Notes: generated from the letters alone by a model not told the origin. Positions 26,371-35,119 are shown, counted from the first letter of the stretch. The stretch is DNA of 64,000 bases from Breznakia pachnodae (GCF_030814225.1 NZ_JAUSUR010000002.1:1-64000), one strand, 5' to 3'. Translations and numbers: made by a program.

Positions 26371-27140
26371 TATAAATCATAACTCCCTTCTACTACATCT
26401 TCTACTTCCCTTACCTGAGTTTTTGTTTCACTATTCATGTCATATAAATATGCAAACGGTAATGCAATTAGAGTAACCGGAAGCACAGATAATCCTAGGT
26501 ATGAAGTTAATACAAAACCAAGAATTAAGAATACCCATAGTTTTGCATTTTTAATCATAATGATCATAAGCAATGCAATCCCTACTGCTGGAATAATCTT
26601 ACCTGAGTTAGATAATCCTGTCATAATTACTTCTGGTAATGAGTTAACAATGTCTTCAATTGCTCCACTACCAAATTGTAAAGCGATGAATGCAGGAATT
26701 GCAAGGATTGCACCTACCATTAGTCCAGAAGGTACAATTAACCAGTTCGTTCCCTTTACATCTCCATTTTCCGCTAAGCGTTGTGCCCATGGGTTTAGTG
26801 CACAGTTTACTGTTTGCCATAAAATTAATAACTGTTGAGCAAGTAATGATGTTGGTACAGCTAATGTAATTGCTGTTGCTACTCCACCACCACTAGCAAT
26901 TGCCAATGAACAACTGATGATAGAACCACTAACGATATCTGGTGCTGTATAAGCTCCAACGTTACCAATTCCCATCCACATAATTTCAAGTGTTGCTCCA
27001 ATAACTAAACCTGATTGTAAGTCACCCATTAATAAACCAGTTACGGTACAAATTAATAATGGTCGACGAAACATTTGTGTTGAAGAATCATCAACACCAC
27101 ACAAGAATGCCCATACTGTGACTAATACTGTAGTTAACAT
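26370..27140 (-). CDS. PTS EIIC, mannose family (operon 1)
   Basis: Membrane channel subunit of the mannose-type permease, 256 aa with about seven or eight helices. Typical are FRRPLLICTVTGLLMGDLQSGLVIGATLEIMWMG near residue 25 and GNVGAYTAPDIVSGSIISCSLAIASGGG near 58. The C-terminus is polar and acidic. A strong purine ribosome site (GGGGGTAAT) precedes the ATG, 1 bp after the IIB stop. It pairs with IID downstream and receives phosphate from IIB. Confidence 0.92.
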   Translation of the reverse strand: MLTTVLVTVWAFLCGVDDSSTQMFRRPLLICTVTGLLMGDLQSGLVIGATLEIMWMGIGNVGAYTAPDIVSGSIISCSLAIASGGGVATAITLAVPTSLLAQQLLILWQTVNCALNPWAQRLAENGDVKGTNWLIVPSGLMVGAILAIPAFIALQFGSGAIEDIVNSLPEVIMTGLSNSGKIIPAVGIALLMIIMIKNAKLWVFLILGFVLTSYLGLSVLPVTLIALPFAYLYDMNSETKTQVREVEDVVEGSYDL

Positions 27141-27141
27141 A

Positions 27142-27615
27142 TTATATTACCCCCTTTAGGTTTTCGGCACTGTCACTTGGTACCATTTGTATTTCTACTA
27201 CTGTTCCCTTATCCATCAACTTTTTAAATACATCTTTCTCACTTGGAGATAGTGCAACGGCTTTTGTTAATCGTTCACGATCTCCATTTAAACGCATACC
27301 TCCAATGTTTAAACGTTCTAATGGAAACCCTGCATCTACAATTTTTTCTACATCAAATACTGATGAGAATAATAGCATTGTTGAACGCTTGATTGGATTT
27401 GTTTTAATAATTTCCATGAATTTCTCTGGTGAGAAAACATGTAGTTTAATGTTTGGTGGCGAACTCATTTTTAATACATTCGTTTGAATTTTATCTTTTT
27501 CCACTGCTTCATTTAAAATAATAATCTGTTCTATTTTATGAACATTGACCCATGTTGTAACTACTTGTCCATGGATTAACCTATCATCGATTCTACAAAA
27601 TTTGACATTCATCAT
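27142..27615 (-). CDS. PTS EIIB, mannose family (operon 1)
   Basis: Soluble phosphotransfer subunit of 157 aa. The active-site His is in CRIDDRLIHGQVVTTWV near residue 15. It passes phosphate from the IIA His to the sugar. I chose the ATG at 27615 because AGAGGTG lies 6 bp upstream; a second ATG follows directly. The start overlaps the end of the IIA gene by 23 bp, so translation is coupled. Confidence 0.9.
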   Translation of the reverse strand: MMNVKFCRIDDRLIHGQVVTTWVNVHKIEQIIILNEAVEKDKIQTNVLKMSSPPNIKLHVFSPEKFMEIIKTNPIKRSTMLLFSSVFDVEKIVDAGFPLERLNIGGMRLNGDRERLTKAVALSPSEKDVFKKLMDKGTVVEIQMVPSDSAENLKGVI

Positions 27616-28030
27616 CTTCTTCACCTCTTTCTTCAAATAATTTATTTATATTGGTAAATCCTTGTTTATACGCTTCTTCTAGCTGAAGTGCGATTTGATT
27701 AAGTGGTTTATCTCGATTCAACAACAACTCAATTAGCATTGGCAGATTCAATCCACTAATGACTAATATATTGTCATTCTCCAAAAGGAAATTTCCACTT
27801 ACATTTGATGGCGTCCCACCAAAAATATCTACAAGAATTACTAATCCATTTGAACAATCCAATTCATCGATTGTCTTTGCCATGTTCTTCTTTGCTTCAT
27901 CTAATGTTAAATCCATTGTGACAGACATACTTCCACAGTTTTCTTGTTTTCCCACAATCATCTGTGCACTGTCTAATGCATACTTTGCAAACTCTCCATG
28001 ACTTGCTACTACTATTGCAACATTTCCCAT
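27593..28030 (-). CDS. PTS EIIA, mannose family (operon 1)
   Basis: Soluble 145-aa phosphocarrier. The phospho-His is His10 in VVASHGEFAKYAL, and LVILVDIFGGTPSNVS near 66 is the conserved dimer and substrate loop. It takes phosphate from HPr and gives it to IIB. It begins 1 bp after the phosphatase stop. It may also supply the murQ-linked mannose-family system at 41747-43916, which has no IIA of its own. Confidence 0.92.
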   Translation of the reverse strand: MGNVAIVVASHGEFAKYALDSAQMIVGKQENCGSMSVTMDLTLDEAKKNMAKTIDELDCSNGLVILVDIFGGTPSNVSGNFLLENDNILVISGLNLPMLIELLLNRDKPLNQIALQLEEAYKQGFTNINKLFEERGEEDDECQIL

Positions 28031-28031
28031 A

Positions 28032-29093
28032 TTACATCTCCTCTAAATAACTTTCTCTAATTGTATCTATTTGAAAGTCATGTATTCCCAGTACATCCTT
28101 TACATAATTCTCAATCCCACCATATTCATGATTGATTCGATTCATACTTGCTTCAATATATTCTGCTCGAGTTTCAATCATCGACATTAAATAATCTAGG
28201 TAATCCTGATTATCAGTTAATTCTTTATATTGGCTTAGTTTGAAGTTGTTTCTTTCTTCCCTGATTACACCTGTCATAACGTAATCTCTTACAATATCCT
28301 CATCCCTTACTCCCAATAACATTAATAGTAACATCGAACCAAAGCCAGTTCTATCTTTCCCACCACGGCAATGTTGAATGCTTGGCATCAAGTTTGGATT
28401 AGCATAAGTCTCTAATACTTTTTTATATGCAATTTTACTCTTTTCACTATCCACTAAATTCTCATAACTTAAAATAACTTTTAAACCTTTTCCATTAATG
28501 TATTTGCTTTCTACTTTTCCTTGGTTTAAGTCATTCACTAAATTCATATTCTCACTGGCAAGATCAACTGCCTGAGCTGCTGCCTCCGAGAACGAAGAAT
28601 GTGGATCACTGTGTACATCTTGAATTACCGTATCTAATTTAACATTTGGATTAATCATTCGTTCATGATCAGAACGATAATCAATAATTGTTTTAATACC
28701 AATCCGTTGCAGTAACTCTATATCACTTTGTTCAAGTTTTGATAACTGATCCCCTCTAAAAAGTAATCCCCATTTTACTCGTTTACCATCATTTGTTTTA
28801 TAACCACCCATATCACGCACATTGATTGCGCCTTTTAAAGGTAGTTTACGTTCAGTAAATATTTCTTTTTTTCCATCACTCTCTAGAAGAAAGTAACAAG
28901 GCATCTCACCAACTGGCATGTCTAGTGTATACTCCCCAGCATCACCTTCAATGACTAACGTTGTTAGTTCTTTAACAATTGGTCGTTTACCTTTCCATAT
29001 CTTGATAGGTGACTTAGCTTTTATATTCACTACTAGTTTGTCATCATCACGATACATTTCAATATCATCACTGATATATATTTGTTTACTCAT
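28032..29093 (-). CDS. Tyrosine-protein phosphatase (Y_phosphatase3 type)
   Basis: A 353-aa protein with a C-terminal tyrosine/phosphoinositide phosphatase domain. The P-loop is QHCRGGKDRTGFGSMLL near residue 250 (CxxGKDRTG, catalytic Cys and Arg). The general-region motif GAINVRDMGGYKTNDGKRVKWGLLFRGDQLS near 90 matches the Y_phosphatase3 family. The first 85 residues form a beta-rich N-terminal part of unknown role. It is the first gene of a mannose-family PTS operon, an unusual place for such an enzyme; it could act on a phosphosugar, a phospholipid or a protein. The ATG at 29093 has GAGGAG 8 bp upstream. Confidence 0.85.
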   Translation of the reverse strand: MSKQIYISDDIEMYRDDDKLVVNIKAKSPIKIWKGKRPIVKELTTLVIEGDAGEYTLDMPVGEMPCYFLLESDGKKEIFTERKLPLKGAINVRDMGGYKTNDGKRVKWGLLFRGDQLSKLEQSDIELLQRIGIKTIIDYRSDHERMINPNVKLDTVIQDVHSDPHSSFSEAAAQAVDLASENMNLVNDLNQGKVESKYINGKGLKVILSYENLVDSEKSKIAYKKVLETYANPNLMPSIQHCRGGKDRTGFGSMLLLMLLGVRDEDIVRDYVMTGVIREERNNFKLSQYKELTDNQDYLDYLMSMIETRAEYIEASMNRINHEYGGIENYVKDVLGIHDFQIDTIRESYLEEM

Positions 29094-29143
29094 CGTTTCA
29101 ACTCCTCCTCTGTAAGCCTTTACATGCATAATTTATCATACAA

Positions 29144-29185
29144 TAATTATTTTTACAATATCTTTTTTATGATAATTATTTTCAT
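29144..29185 (-). promoter_or_regulatory. Direct repeats, candidate RpiR operator
   Basis: TAATTATTTTTAC (29144-29156) and TAATTATTTTCAT (29173-29185) are 29 bp apart in the promoter region of the mannose-family operon. On the minus strand the core reads ATGAAAATAATTA. Copies also occur at 29305 and, with one change, at 30191 upstream of the rpiR gene. Confidence 0.5.
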
Positions 29186-29208
29186 ATTGGTTGATTATTC
29201 GTTTTTAT

Positions 29209-29222
29209 TGTAAGCACTTACA
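29209..29222 (-). promoter_or_regulatory. cre-like catabolite control site
   Basis: TGTAAGCACTTACA matches the CcpA box consensus TGWAANCGNTNWCA at 13 of 14 positions (CA instead of the central CG). It lies 116 bp upstream of the operon's first ATG. Confidence 0.45.
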
Positions 29223-29241
29223 TGATGAGTAAATATACAAA

Positions 29242-29264
29242 AAAAGCATAATAATTATGCTTTT
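29242..29264 (-). terminator. Terminator after the rpiR gene
   Basis: AAAAGCATAA and TTATGCTTTT form a perfect stem with loop TAA, followed on the minus strand by a T-run. It separates the regulator from the PTS operon. Confidence 0.85.
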
Positions 29265-29291
29265 AGGTATGATAATACTTTTTTTCTTATG

Positions 29292-29317
29292 AAATAATTA
29301 ACGTTAATTATTTTCAT
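29292..29317. promoter_or_regulatory. Perfect palindrome containing a third operator copy
   Basis: 29292-29313 is a perfect 22-bp palindrome (AAATAATTAAC and its complement). It includes TAATTATTTTCAT (29305-29317). It lies downstream of the rpiR stop and before the terminator, so it could be an operator used in DNA looping or a 3' hairpin. Confidence 0.45.
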
Positions 29318-29344
29318 TTAGTTAATTTAATGAAAATAAAATTT

Positions 29345-30145
29345 TTAAATATCTCCTATACTATCTCTTGATTTGCTCATATTACTCATAAATTCTTTAT
29401 CTTCTAAAATATAAGTAGTAATAACATCAATCAAATACATCATTGAAAATTGTGAGTTAACAAACTTCTGGTTATCAATAAACCTTGTACTATAGACATG
29501 CAATGATAAATCACTCAAATCGGCAATTGGGTTTTGAGTGAATCCAGTTATTGAGGCAATCTTTGCATTATTCTCTTTTGCCATTTTTAATGTATCAATT
29601 ACCAATCTTGTTGTCCCTGTAGTAGAGATTGCAATGAACAAGTTGTTCTTCTTTGCAAGTTTTGCTCGCATCTTCATCCAGGAGATATCCGCATAGCTAC
29701 TGGCAGTCAACCCCATTCGCATTAAACGAGTTGCCATGATACTAGCTGTAGTACCAGAACTACTTACACCAACAATTACAATTTCATCTGCGCTTTTGAT
29801 CATCTTAATCAATTCATCCATTTTTTTCATATCAATCAGATTTTGTGTATTCTTTATTACTCGCTGATAATAGTTAAAAACATCATCTGCAATTCCTCTT
29901 GATGTCTCCTCTATTTTAGGAATCGATATCTGGTTAATTTGAAACTTTAAATCAACATAGGTTTTACATCCCATCTTTTTAGCAAATCTTGTGATCGTAG
30001 CATTCGAAGTTTCTGTCTTCTCTGACAACTCATTAATATTCATATTTTTAATTTCATCACCAGTTCGCAAAATATAATCCGCAATCTTTTTCTCCTGCTG
30101 AGATAAATTCAAAAACTCATTTTGAATCTTCATTATAATATCCAT
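29345..30145 (-). CDS. RpiR/MurR family regulator of the mannose-family operon
   Basis: A 266-aa regulator with a helix-turn-helix (MNINELSEKTETSNATITRFAKKMGCKTYVDLKF, about residues 34-67) and a SIS domain (about 110-245; DEIVIVGVSSSGTTASIMATRLMRMG and FIAISTTGTTRLVIDTL). The sensed ligand is probably a phosphosugar made by the adjoining PTS pathway. It is upstream of and co-oriented with the operon but separated by a terminator. The ribosome site GGAGGG precedes the ATG. A related ATGAAAACAATTA copy 46 bp upstream of its own start suggests autoregulation. Confidence 0.9.
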   Translation of the reverse strand: MDIIMKIQNEFLNLSQQEKKIADYILRTGDEIKNMNINELSEKTETSNATITRFAKKMGCKTYVDLKFQINQISIPKIEETSRGIADDVFNYYQRVIKNTQNLIDMKKMDELIKMIKSADEIVIVGVSSSGTTASIMATRLMRMGLTASSYADISWMKMRAKLAKKNNLFIAISTTGTTRLVIDTLKMAKENNAKIASITGFTQNPIADLSDLSLHVYSTRFIDNQKFVNSQFSMMYLIDVITTYILEDKEFMSNMSKSRDSIGDI

Positions 30146-30190
30146 TACAACCCTCCTTAGTTATCCTCATAATATCACTTTTTTAGTTTT

Positions 30191-30203
30191 ATGAAAACAA
30201 TTA
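30191..30203 (-). promoter_or_regulatory. Operator copy upstream of rpiR
   Basis: ATGAAAACAATTA on the + strand differs at one base from the ATGAAAATAATTA core found upstream of the PTS operon. This orientation is opposite to that of the other copies. Confidence 0.4.
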
Positions 30204-30241
30204 TTGAAACTCTCTATATTTGATATCTATTTTCGTTTGAA

Positions 30242-30284
30242 AAATGGTACAAATATGGAATGCAATTCCCGATTTGTACCATTT
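30242..30284. other. Long two-stage hairpin
   Basis: AAATGGTACAAAT and ATTTGTACCATTT are perfect 13-bp arms, and the 17-nt loop contains an inner GGAAT/ATTCC stem. It lies between the GNAT terminator and the rpiR promoter. It could be an operator, a second terminator or an RNA structure. Confidence 0.5.
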
Positions 30285-30302
30285 CTCACATTAGGTAATA
30301 TA

Positions 30303-30330
30303 AAAACTAAATACTTTCGTATCTAGTTTT
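30303..30330 (-). terminator. Terminator of the whiA operon
   Basis: AAAACTAAATAC pairs with GTATCTAGTTTT (one mismatch), overlapping the GNAT stop; the minus strand continues into TTTTTAT. Confidence 0.75.
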
Positions 30331-31237
30331 TTTCATTGATTAACACTGGTTTTCTCAACACTTCAAATGCTTCTTCCACATTCTTGATTTTTGTATCATA
30401 TAGTTTTTCAAACAATGAATAATTATTAATTCGAGCCATTACACAAGAACTTGTTCTTGGAATTGCACGTTTGAATATCTTTTCAATGCGTTCATTATTA
30501 GAAACTTCCAAACTAATATATGGCATGAACTTAATCGCAAATTTCAAAAGCTTGGTTAGACTTAATGAATCTAAGTAAATCACTTCTTTGATTTCTACCA
30601 TATCTTCTCGTTCATAGAAAACACAGTATCCTGTAGTTTCCTGATTTTTATTTTTATAGAAAGCAATTCTTCCACCATTCTGTAAGATTGTTTCTACATA
30701 ATTGTCATAATATTTTTCGTCACGTAAGTAGTAGCAATCAAAACGTTTCGCAAACTCATTGTATAGTGTTGCCATTTCTGCTGTATTGATTTGCTCATGT
30801 ACACCATCTAAATTTTTTACTTTTAAATCTTGATTCGCAATCGTAAACTTCTTGCGATAAGATACCGTTTCAAATCCATATTTCTTATATAGTTTTGGAT
30901 TATATGCTTCCACAAAACTAATCAAATAATTCTGGTTACATACATCTAGTGTATAATGCATCAGTCGATCCATAAATCCACGCATACGATAATCAACATG
31001 AGTAGCTACTCCAAATATATAGGAACATAGTAATACTTTGTTGTTGAATGATAATGCATGTTCTTGCATTTGCATACAAGCTACTAACTTGTCTTCTTCA
31101 CGTATACAATAGCTTTTTCCATCTTCAAAGCAGTGATGAAAGTAATATTCAAAGAATGGCTGTTCTTTCGCTGGATGAGTTTGGATACAAAGCTCTAATA
31201 ATTCATCAATATCTTTTTCTAGAGCAAACTCAATCAT
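30323..31237 (-). CDS. GNAT N-acetyltransferase (Eis-like layout)
   Basis: A 304-aa acetyl-CoA-dependent acyltransferase. The N-terminal GNAT domain (about residues 1-150) has the acetyl-CoA loop region IFGVATHVDYRMRGFMDRLMHYTLD near 70, where V-x-x-x-x-R-M-R-G marks the pyrophosphate site. The C-terminal half is less conserved and may form a second GNAT-like or sterol-carrier-like domain, as in Eis proteins. The substrate is unknown. It overlaps the end of the small membrane protein gene by 4 bp and is the last gene of the rapZ-yvcK-whiA unit. Confidence 0.82.
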   Translation of the reverse strand: MIEFALEKDIDELLELCIQTHPAKEQPFFEYYFHHCFEDGKSYCIREEDKLVACMQMQEHALSFNNKVLLCSYIFGVATHVDYRMRGFMDRLMHYTLDVCNQNYLISFVEAYNPKLYKKYGFETVSYRKKFTIANQDLKVKNLDGVHEQINTAEMATLYNEFAKRFDCYYLRDEKYYDNYVETILQNGGRIAFYKNKNQETTGYCVFYEREDMVEIKEVIYLDSLSLTKLLKFAIKFMPYISLEVSNNERIEKIFKRAIPRTSSCVMARINNYSLFEKLYDTKIKNVEEAFEVLRKPVLINEKN

Positions 31238-31515
31238 GATTCATCATCTTCCTTTTCTGTATACTCTACATCAATAACATCCGGATCAATGTTACGATTA
31301 CTGTTTTGTCTGTTGTTTGTGTAATCATCTTGATACATATCTTTAAACTGTTCTTGTGCATCCTTCATCATACGACGATATTTCACTCTTGAGTAAATCG
31401 CAAAAATAGCGATTAAAATCAAGATAATGGCAAATAACCAAAGTAATGCAGGTAATAGGGCGATAAAAATAATTACCCCTAACACCATAATTAATAGTGC
31501 TCTAATATCTCTCAT
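31234..31515 (-). CDS. Small conserved-looking membrane protein
   Basis: I cannot name this 93-aa protein. It has one long or two short hydrophobic helices (about residues 5-41), a basic cluster (SRVKYRRMMK) and then an acidic, polar cytoplasmic tail with VIDVEYTEKEDDE at the end. The ribosome site GGATGTGGAG precedes the ATG. Its place between whiA and a GNAT gene suggests cotranscription. The tail could be an interaction region. Confidence 0.75.
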   Translation of the reverse strand: MRDIRALLIMVLGVIIFIALLPALLWLFAIILILIAIFAIYSRVKYRRMMKDAQEQFKDMYQDDYTNNRQNSNRNIDPDVIDVEYTEKEDDES

Positions 31516-31533
31516 TTCTCCACATCCTTTCTT

Positions 31534-32469
31534 CTATTGCCTATATTGATCCGCGATATCACGGATTTTATTCAAACGATGACGAATACCTGATTTTGAG
31601 ATTGGTTCCTGGTAGCGCCGCTCATAAATATCACAGAGCTCATTTAGATTTGCCTCTGGATTTTCTTTACGTAGAATTGCCACATTGTATAAGTTAGGTG
31701 CTAATCCATCCAACCCTACAAAGTTTTCAATTCGATCAATATCTTCTAACTGCTTTTGCGCAGCCTTTATACTTTTCATTTCATTCGCTAATTCACAGTT
31801 ATCCAAACGAGTTAGCGAGTTCATAAAGTCTCTTTGAATTCTTGTATCTTCAAACTCAAACAAAGAAACACTGGCACCCACACATTTTAAGAAATCACTA
31901 ATCTTATCACTTGCCTTAATATAGACAACTTCCTGATTTCTTCGTTTGATGTGTTTTGCCTGTAGATAAAACTTGTTCATCTGGCGCATAATATATTTCG
32001 CCAGGTTTTTATTACTACAAGCAATCTCTAAATGGTAATTACTCTTCACTGGTGAATTTACACTTCCACTCGCCAAAAAGGCTCCAGCAAGATATGCACG
32101 AACGCAGCAATCCTTGTGTACAATATTCTTACTAGGATGGTCATTCAATCCATTTTCACCAATAATTTCTAAGTCTTTTAGAATATCCATTGCTTTTGTT
32201 TTTATCTTAATAACATAAATGTTATTCTTCTTTAATTTCATCTTCTTGATAATTGATAGTTGTATCTCTACATGATACAACTCTTTCACTAATGTATAAA
32301 TATACTTTGCAGTTGACACATTCTCACTTTGCGCAGTGATATGCATCCCTTCGCTTGTGAAGTTAAGTGATGCACTCATTTGTAAGAACGCACTTAATAA
32401 AGCCTTCTTACAACAGTCTTTCCATTCATACATGCTTATTTCTTTTTTTACATCACTTGTGAACGACAT
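31534..32469 (-). CDS. whiA: WhiA family DNA-binding protein
   Basis: A 311-aa protein with an N-terminal LAGLIDADG-like fold (FTSDVKKEIS start, RAYLAGAFLASGSVN near 125, typical of WhiA) and a C-terminal helix-turn-helix (LNELCDIYERRYQEPISKSGIRHRLNKIRDIA, about residues 270-305). In Gram-positive bacteria WhiA affects cell division or sporulation. It follows yvcK and rapZ in the conserved order. The longer frame uses GTG inside the ribosome site; AAGGAG lies 8 bp before the ATG at 32469, which I prefer. Confidence 0.93.
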   Translation of the reverse strand: MSFTSDVKKEISMYEWKDCCKKALLSAFLQMSASLNFTSEGMHITAQSENVSTAKYIYTLVKELYHVEIQLSIIKKMKLKKNNIYVIKIKTKAMDILKDLEIIGENGLNDHPSKNIVHKDCCVRAYLAGAFLASGSVNSPVKSNYHLEIACSNKNLAKYIMRQMNKFYLQAKHIKRRNQEVVYIKASDKISDFLKCVGASVSLFEFEDTRIQRDFMNSLTRLDNCELANEMKSIKAAQKQLEDIDRIENFVGLDGLAPNLYNVAILRKENPEANLNELCDIYERRYQEPISKSGIRHRLNKIRDIADQYRQ

Positions 32470-32474
32470 TCGCT

Positions 32475-33416
32475 TCACTCCTTCATGTCTAATATTTCTT
32501 CAAATGTTTCCTTTATTTTACCACTATCATGGCGTATTAATCCATCATCAAATTTTAAAAGATCTGACTTTATTAAATCATAGTCATGTTCCTTTTGACC
32601 AATCCAAATAGGAAAACTCTTTTCCTGTTTATATTTCTCCAATACTTCATCATATAAAATATTGTTATGTGTAACTACGGTATCAATAATTCCTTTAAAG
32701 GAATGCTTTTCAATTGCCTCCACATGATCTTCCATTGTGAAGTTATCCGTTTCACCTGGTTGAGTCATCGCATTACAGAAATATATTTTTTTCGCTTTTG
32801 TTTTCTTCAATGCACTTTTAATTTCTGGAATAATAATATTTGGCATAATACTTGTATACAAACTTCCAATTCCAAAAATAATATAGTCTGCAGATTCAAT
32901 TACTGATACCGCTCTTCTAGTCGCATATACATGTTCCTGATAATACACTCGCTCAATTCGGTTATGGAACTTAGGAATATTGCTTTCTCCACGTACCTTT
33001 GTACCATCTTCCATAATTGCTATCAGATTAACGATTTGAGTTGTCGAAGGGATAATTTCCCCTTTTACTCGAAGTACTCTTGAAAATGTCTGAATCGCTT
33101 CCAAGAAGTTACCACTGATTTGTGTTAATGCAGTTAACAATAAATTTCCCAGGTTATGTCCTGCAACATCTCCATCACCTTCAAAACGAAAATCCATCAG
33201 TGATGATAATAAGGTTTCACTCTCTGCAAGTGCAACCATTACGTTTCGAATATCTCCCATTGCTGGCATTCGATAGTTTTCACGTAGTCTTCCTGTACTA
33301 CCACCATCATCTGCAACTGTAACAATCGTATGTAATTTAATTCCTTCTATATTTTTCAGACCTCTTAAAATTACGGATTGACCAGTTCCACCACCAATTA
33401 CAACCACCTTTTTCAT
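32475..33416 (-). CDS. yvcK: YvcK/CofD-like gluconeogenesis and morphology factor
   Basis: A 313-aa member of the CofD/UPF0052 family. In Bacillus YvcK binds UDP-GlcNAc and is needed for growth and shape on gluconeogenic carbon sources. The N-terminal nucleotide motif is VIGGGTGQSVILRGLK, with VTVADDGGSTGRLR near 34 and AGHNLGNLLLTAL near 104. The start overlaps the rapZ stop (TGATG). It sits in the classic rapZ-yvcK-whiA order. Confidence 0.93.
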   Translation of the reverse strand: MKKVVVIGGGTGQSVILRGLKNIEGIKLHTIVTVADDGGSTGRLRENYRMPAMGDIRNVMVALAESETLLSSLMDFRFEGDGDVAGHNLGNLLLTALTQISGNFLEAIQTFSRVLRVKGEIIPSTTQIVNLIAIMEDGTKVRGESNIPKFHNRIERVYYQEHVYATRRAVSVIESADYIIFGIGSLYTSIMPNIIIPEIKSALKKTKAKKIYFCNAMTQPGETDNFTMEDHVEAIEKHSFKGIIDTVVTHNNILYDEVLEKYKQEKSFPIWIGQKEHDYDLIKSDLLKFDDGLIRHDSGKIKETFEEILDMKE

Positions 33417-34279
33417 CAGTCCACCTTCTTATCTCTATGACCTTTATGACACTGATATTTATTACGATAGTTGTCAAACAAGAAGTTTACCATGGATACA
33501 CTACGATGTTGTCCACCTGTACAACCAATTGCTACAGTCAAGTGATTCTTCCCTTCCTTTTTATATTGCTTAAATGAATAATCTAAAAACGTTGTAAGTT
33601 TTCTTACATATGCTTTTGTTTCTTTACTATTCATAACATAGTCATACACATCTTTGTCATCACCTGTTTGCGAACGCATACTTTCAATCCAATAAGGATT
33701 TGGTAAGAAACGAATATCAAACATTAAGTCTGCATCTAGTGGTACTCCATGTTTATATCCAAACGATACAAAAGAAATCGCAAATCCATCTTTTGCATCA
33801 ATTGATAATTTTGATTCAATCTGCTTTTTCAAAGCAGCTAATGTTAATTTTGTTGTATCGATATGAATAACTTTTCGATAACTTAACTCATTAAATAAAT
33901 CACGTTCTTTTTCAATTGCTTCCTCTAGTGTATTTGCTGTTTTATTCACCACAAAAGGATGAGAACGTCGCGTAAATTTATATCTCAGTAATAGCTTCTC
34001 ATTACTTGCATCCAAGAATAGGACTTTCACATTCATCTCTCTACCTTCAAAATAAGATAGAAACTTCTGATAATCTTGTGAAGACGTTGCCAATGCTAGG
34101 TTCTGATAACGGTCATCATGTTGATCACTAATTATTTTACCAAGCTCGCCAATCAACTGTACTGGAAACTGATCAATACAGTGATATCCCATATCTTCCA
34201 GAATACCAATTGCACTCGTTTTTCCAGCTCCAGACATTCCTGTAACTAAAATTACATTTTGTTTTTTTCTCTTTGGCAT
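33416..34279 (-). CDS. rapZ: RapZ-type nucleotide-binding protein
   Basis: A 287-aa P-loop protein of the RapZ/YvcJ family. The Walker A motif is GMSGAGKTSAIG near residue 13, with the Walker B-like LFLDASNEKLLLRYKFTRRSHP near 88, and the C-terminal GCTGGQHRSV near 253. In E. coli RapZ controls glmS RNA turnover; in Gram-positives its role is less clear. The longer frame begins at GTG within the ribosome site; GAGGTG lies 6 bp before the ATG at 34279. It is the first gene of the cluster. Confidence 0.93.
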   Translation of the reverse strand: MPKRKKQNVILVTGMSGAGKTSAIGILEDMGYHCIDQFPVQLIGELGKIISDQHDDRYQNLALATSSQDYQKFLSYFEGREMNVKVLFLDASNEKLLLRYKFTRRSHPFVVNKTANTLEEAIEKERDLFNELSYRKVIHIDTTKLTLAALKKQIESKLSIDAKDGFAISFVSFGYKHGVPLDADLMFDIRFLPNPYWIESMRSQTGDDKDVYDYVMNSKETKAYVRKLTTFLDYSFKQYKKEGKNHLTVAIGCTGGQHRSVSMVNFLFDNYRNKYQCHKGHRDKKVD

Positions 34280-34362
34280 ACATATCACCTCACTACGAAT
34301 TATTATACCATATAATCACTCAAATACAGTACCACAACACCAAAACAAGAAGAGTAATATGA

Positions 34363-35016
34363 TTACCCTTCTTGCTTGATTAGTCGCTCTATTTCACTAA
34401 ATACTTCACTACCTAAAATCTGATTATGACCAGATACACAAGAAGCAACATCTAGCGCCTTGTACTTGTTTATTGTCTCAAGAAAAACTTCATCAGAAGT
34501 TTCCTGACTTGGTCTTAACTCTTCCATTGTATCACCAATGTTATCTCCTGCATTTAATACTTTATCTTTACGATCATACACACTGATGCCATCAATTGTA
34601 TGACCTGGAGTATAAAACAGTAAGATATCATCATCTGGAAAATACAGTTCATCTTCGAACACTAATGTTGGGAGTTTCTTTTCCACTTCTCCATCTACAT
34701 AGTTACCACATCTTCCCATCATCTCATCCCATCTGTCAATAATGATATCTCTACATTTCTTACTAGAAATAATAATACTATCTTCAAAGCAATGGTTTCC
34801 CCATATATGATCCCAGTGAAAATGACTATTAATTACGACAATCGGTTTATGGTCATCTTTTATATATTCTAAAATAGGTTTTACACTATTTGATCCTAAT
34901 CCTGTATCGATGATGTAGTTATATAAATCACCCTTAATTAGATGTAAGTTTAAATCCCAATCATCTAGTTCAAATGTGAATACTACATTTCTTGTACCTA
35001 ACTCTGTTATTTTCAT
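34363..35016 (-). CDS. MBL-fold metallo-hydrolase
   Basis: A 217-aa metallo-beta-lactamase-superfamily hydrolase. The HxHxDH zinc motif is INSHFHWDHIWGN near residue 62; YTPGHTIDGISVYDRKDKVLNAGDNIGD near 132 supplies the next His and the bridging Asp; CVSGHNQILG near 190 gives the last His. Such proteins hydrolyse thioesters, lactones or phosphodiesters; no specific substrate can be named. AGGAG lies 7 bp before the ATG at 35016, so I chose it over two upstream starts. It is apparently monocistronic, with a short T-rich tail. Confidence 0.85.
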   Translation of the reverse strand: MKITELGTRNVVFTFELDDWDLNLHLIKGDLYNYIIDTGLGSNSVKPILEYIKDDHKPIVVINSHFHWDHIWGNHCFEDSIIISSKKCRDIIIDRWDEMMGRCGNYVDGEVEKKLPTLVFEDELYFPDDDILLFYTPGHTIDGISVYDRKDKVLNAGDNIGDTMEELRPSQETSDEVFLETINKYKALDVASCVSGHNQILGSEVFSEIERLIKQEG

Positions 35017-35119
35017 ATTCATTCTCCTGTTTATCTCACTATTTTTCTTTCTTTTAGTATACATGCTTTATATAAAAAAGAACATGAATAATTGTTTATT
35101 ATCCAATGTTCCTTTTATG

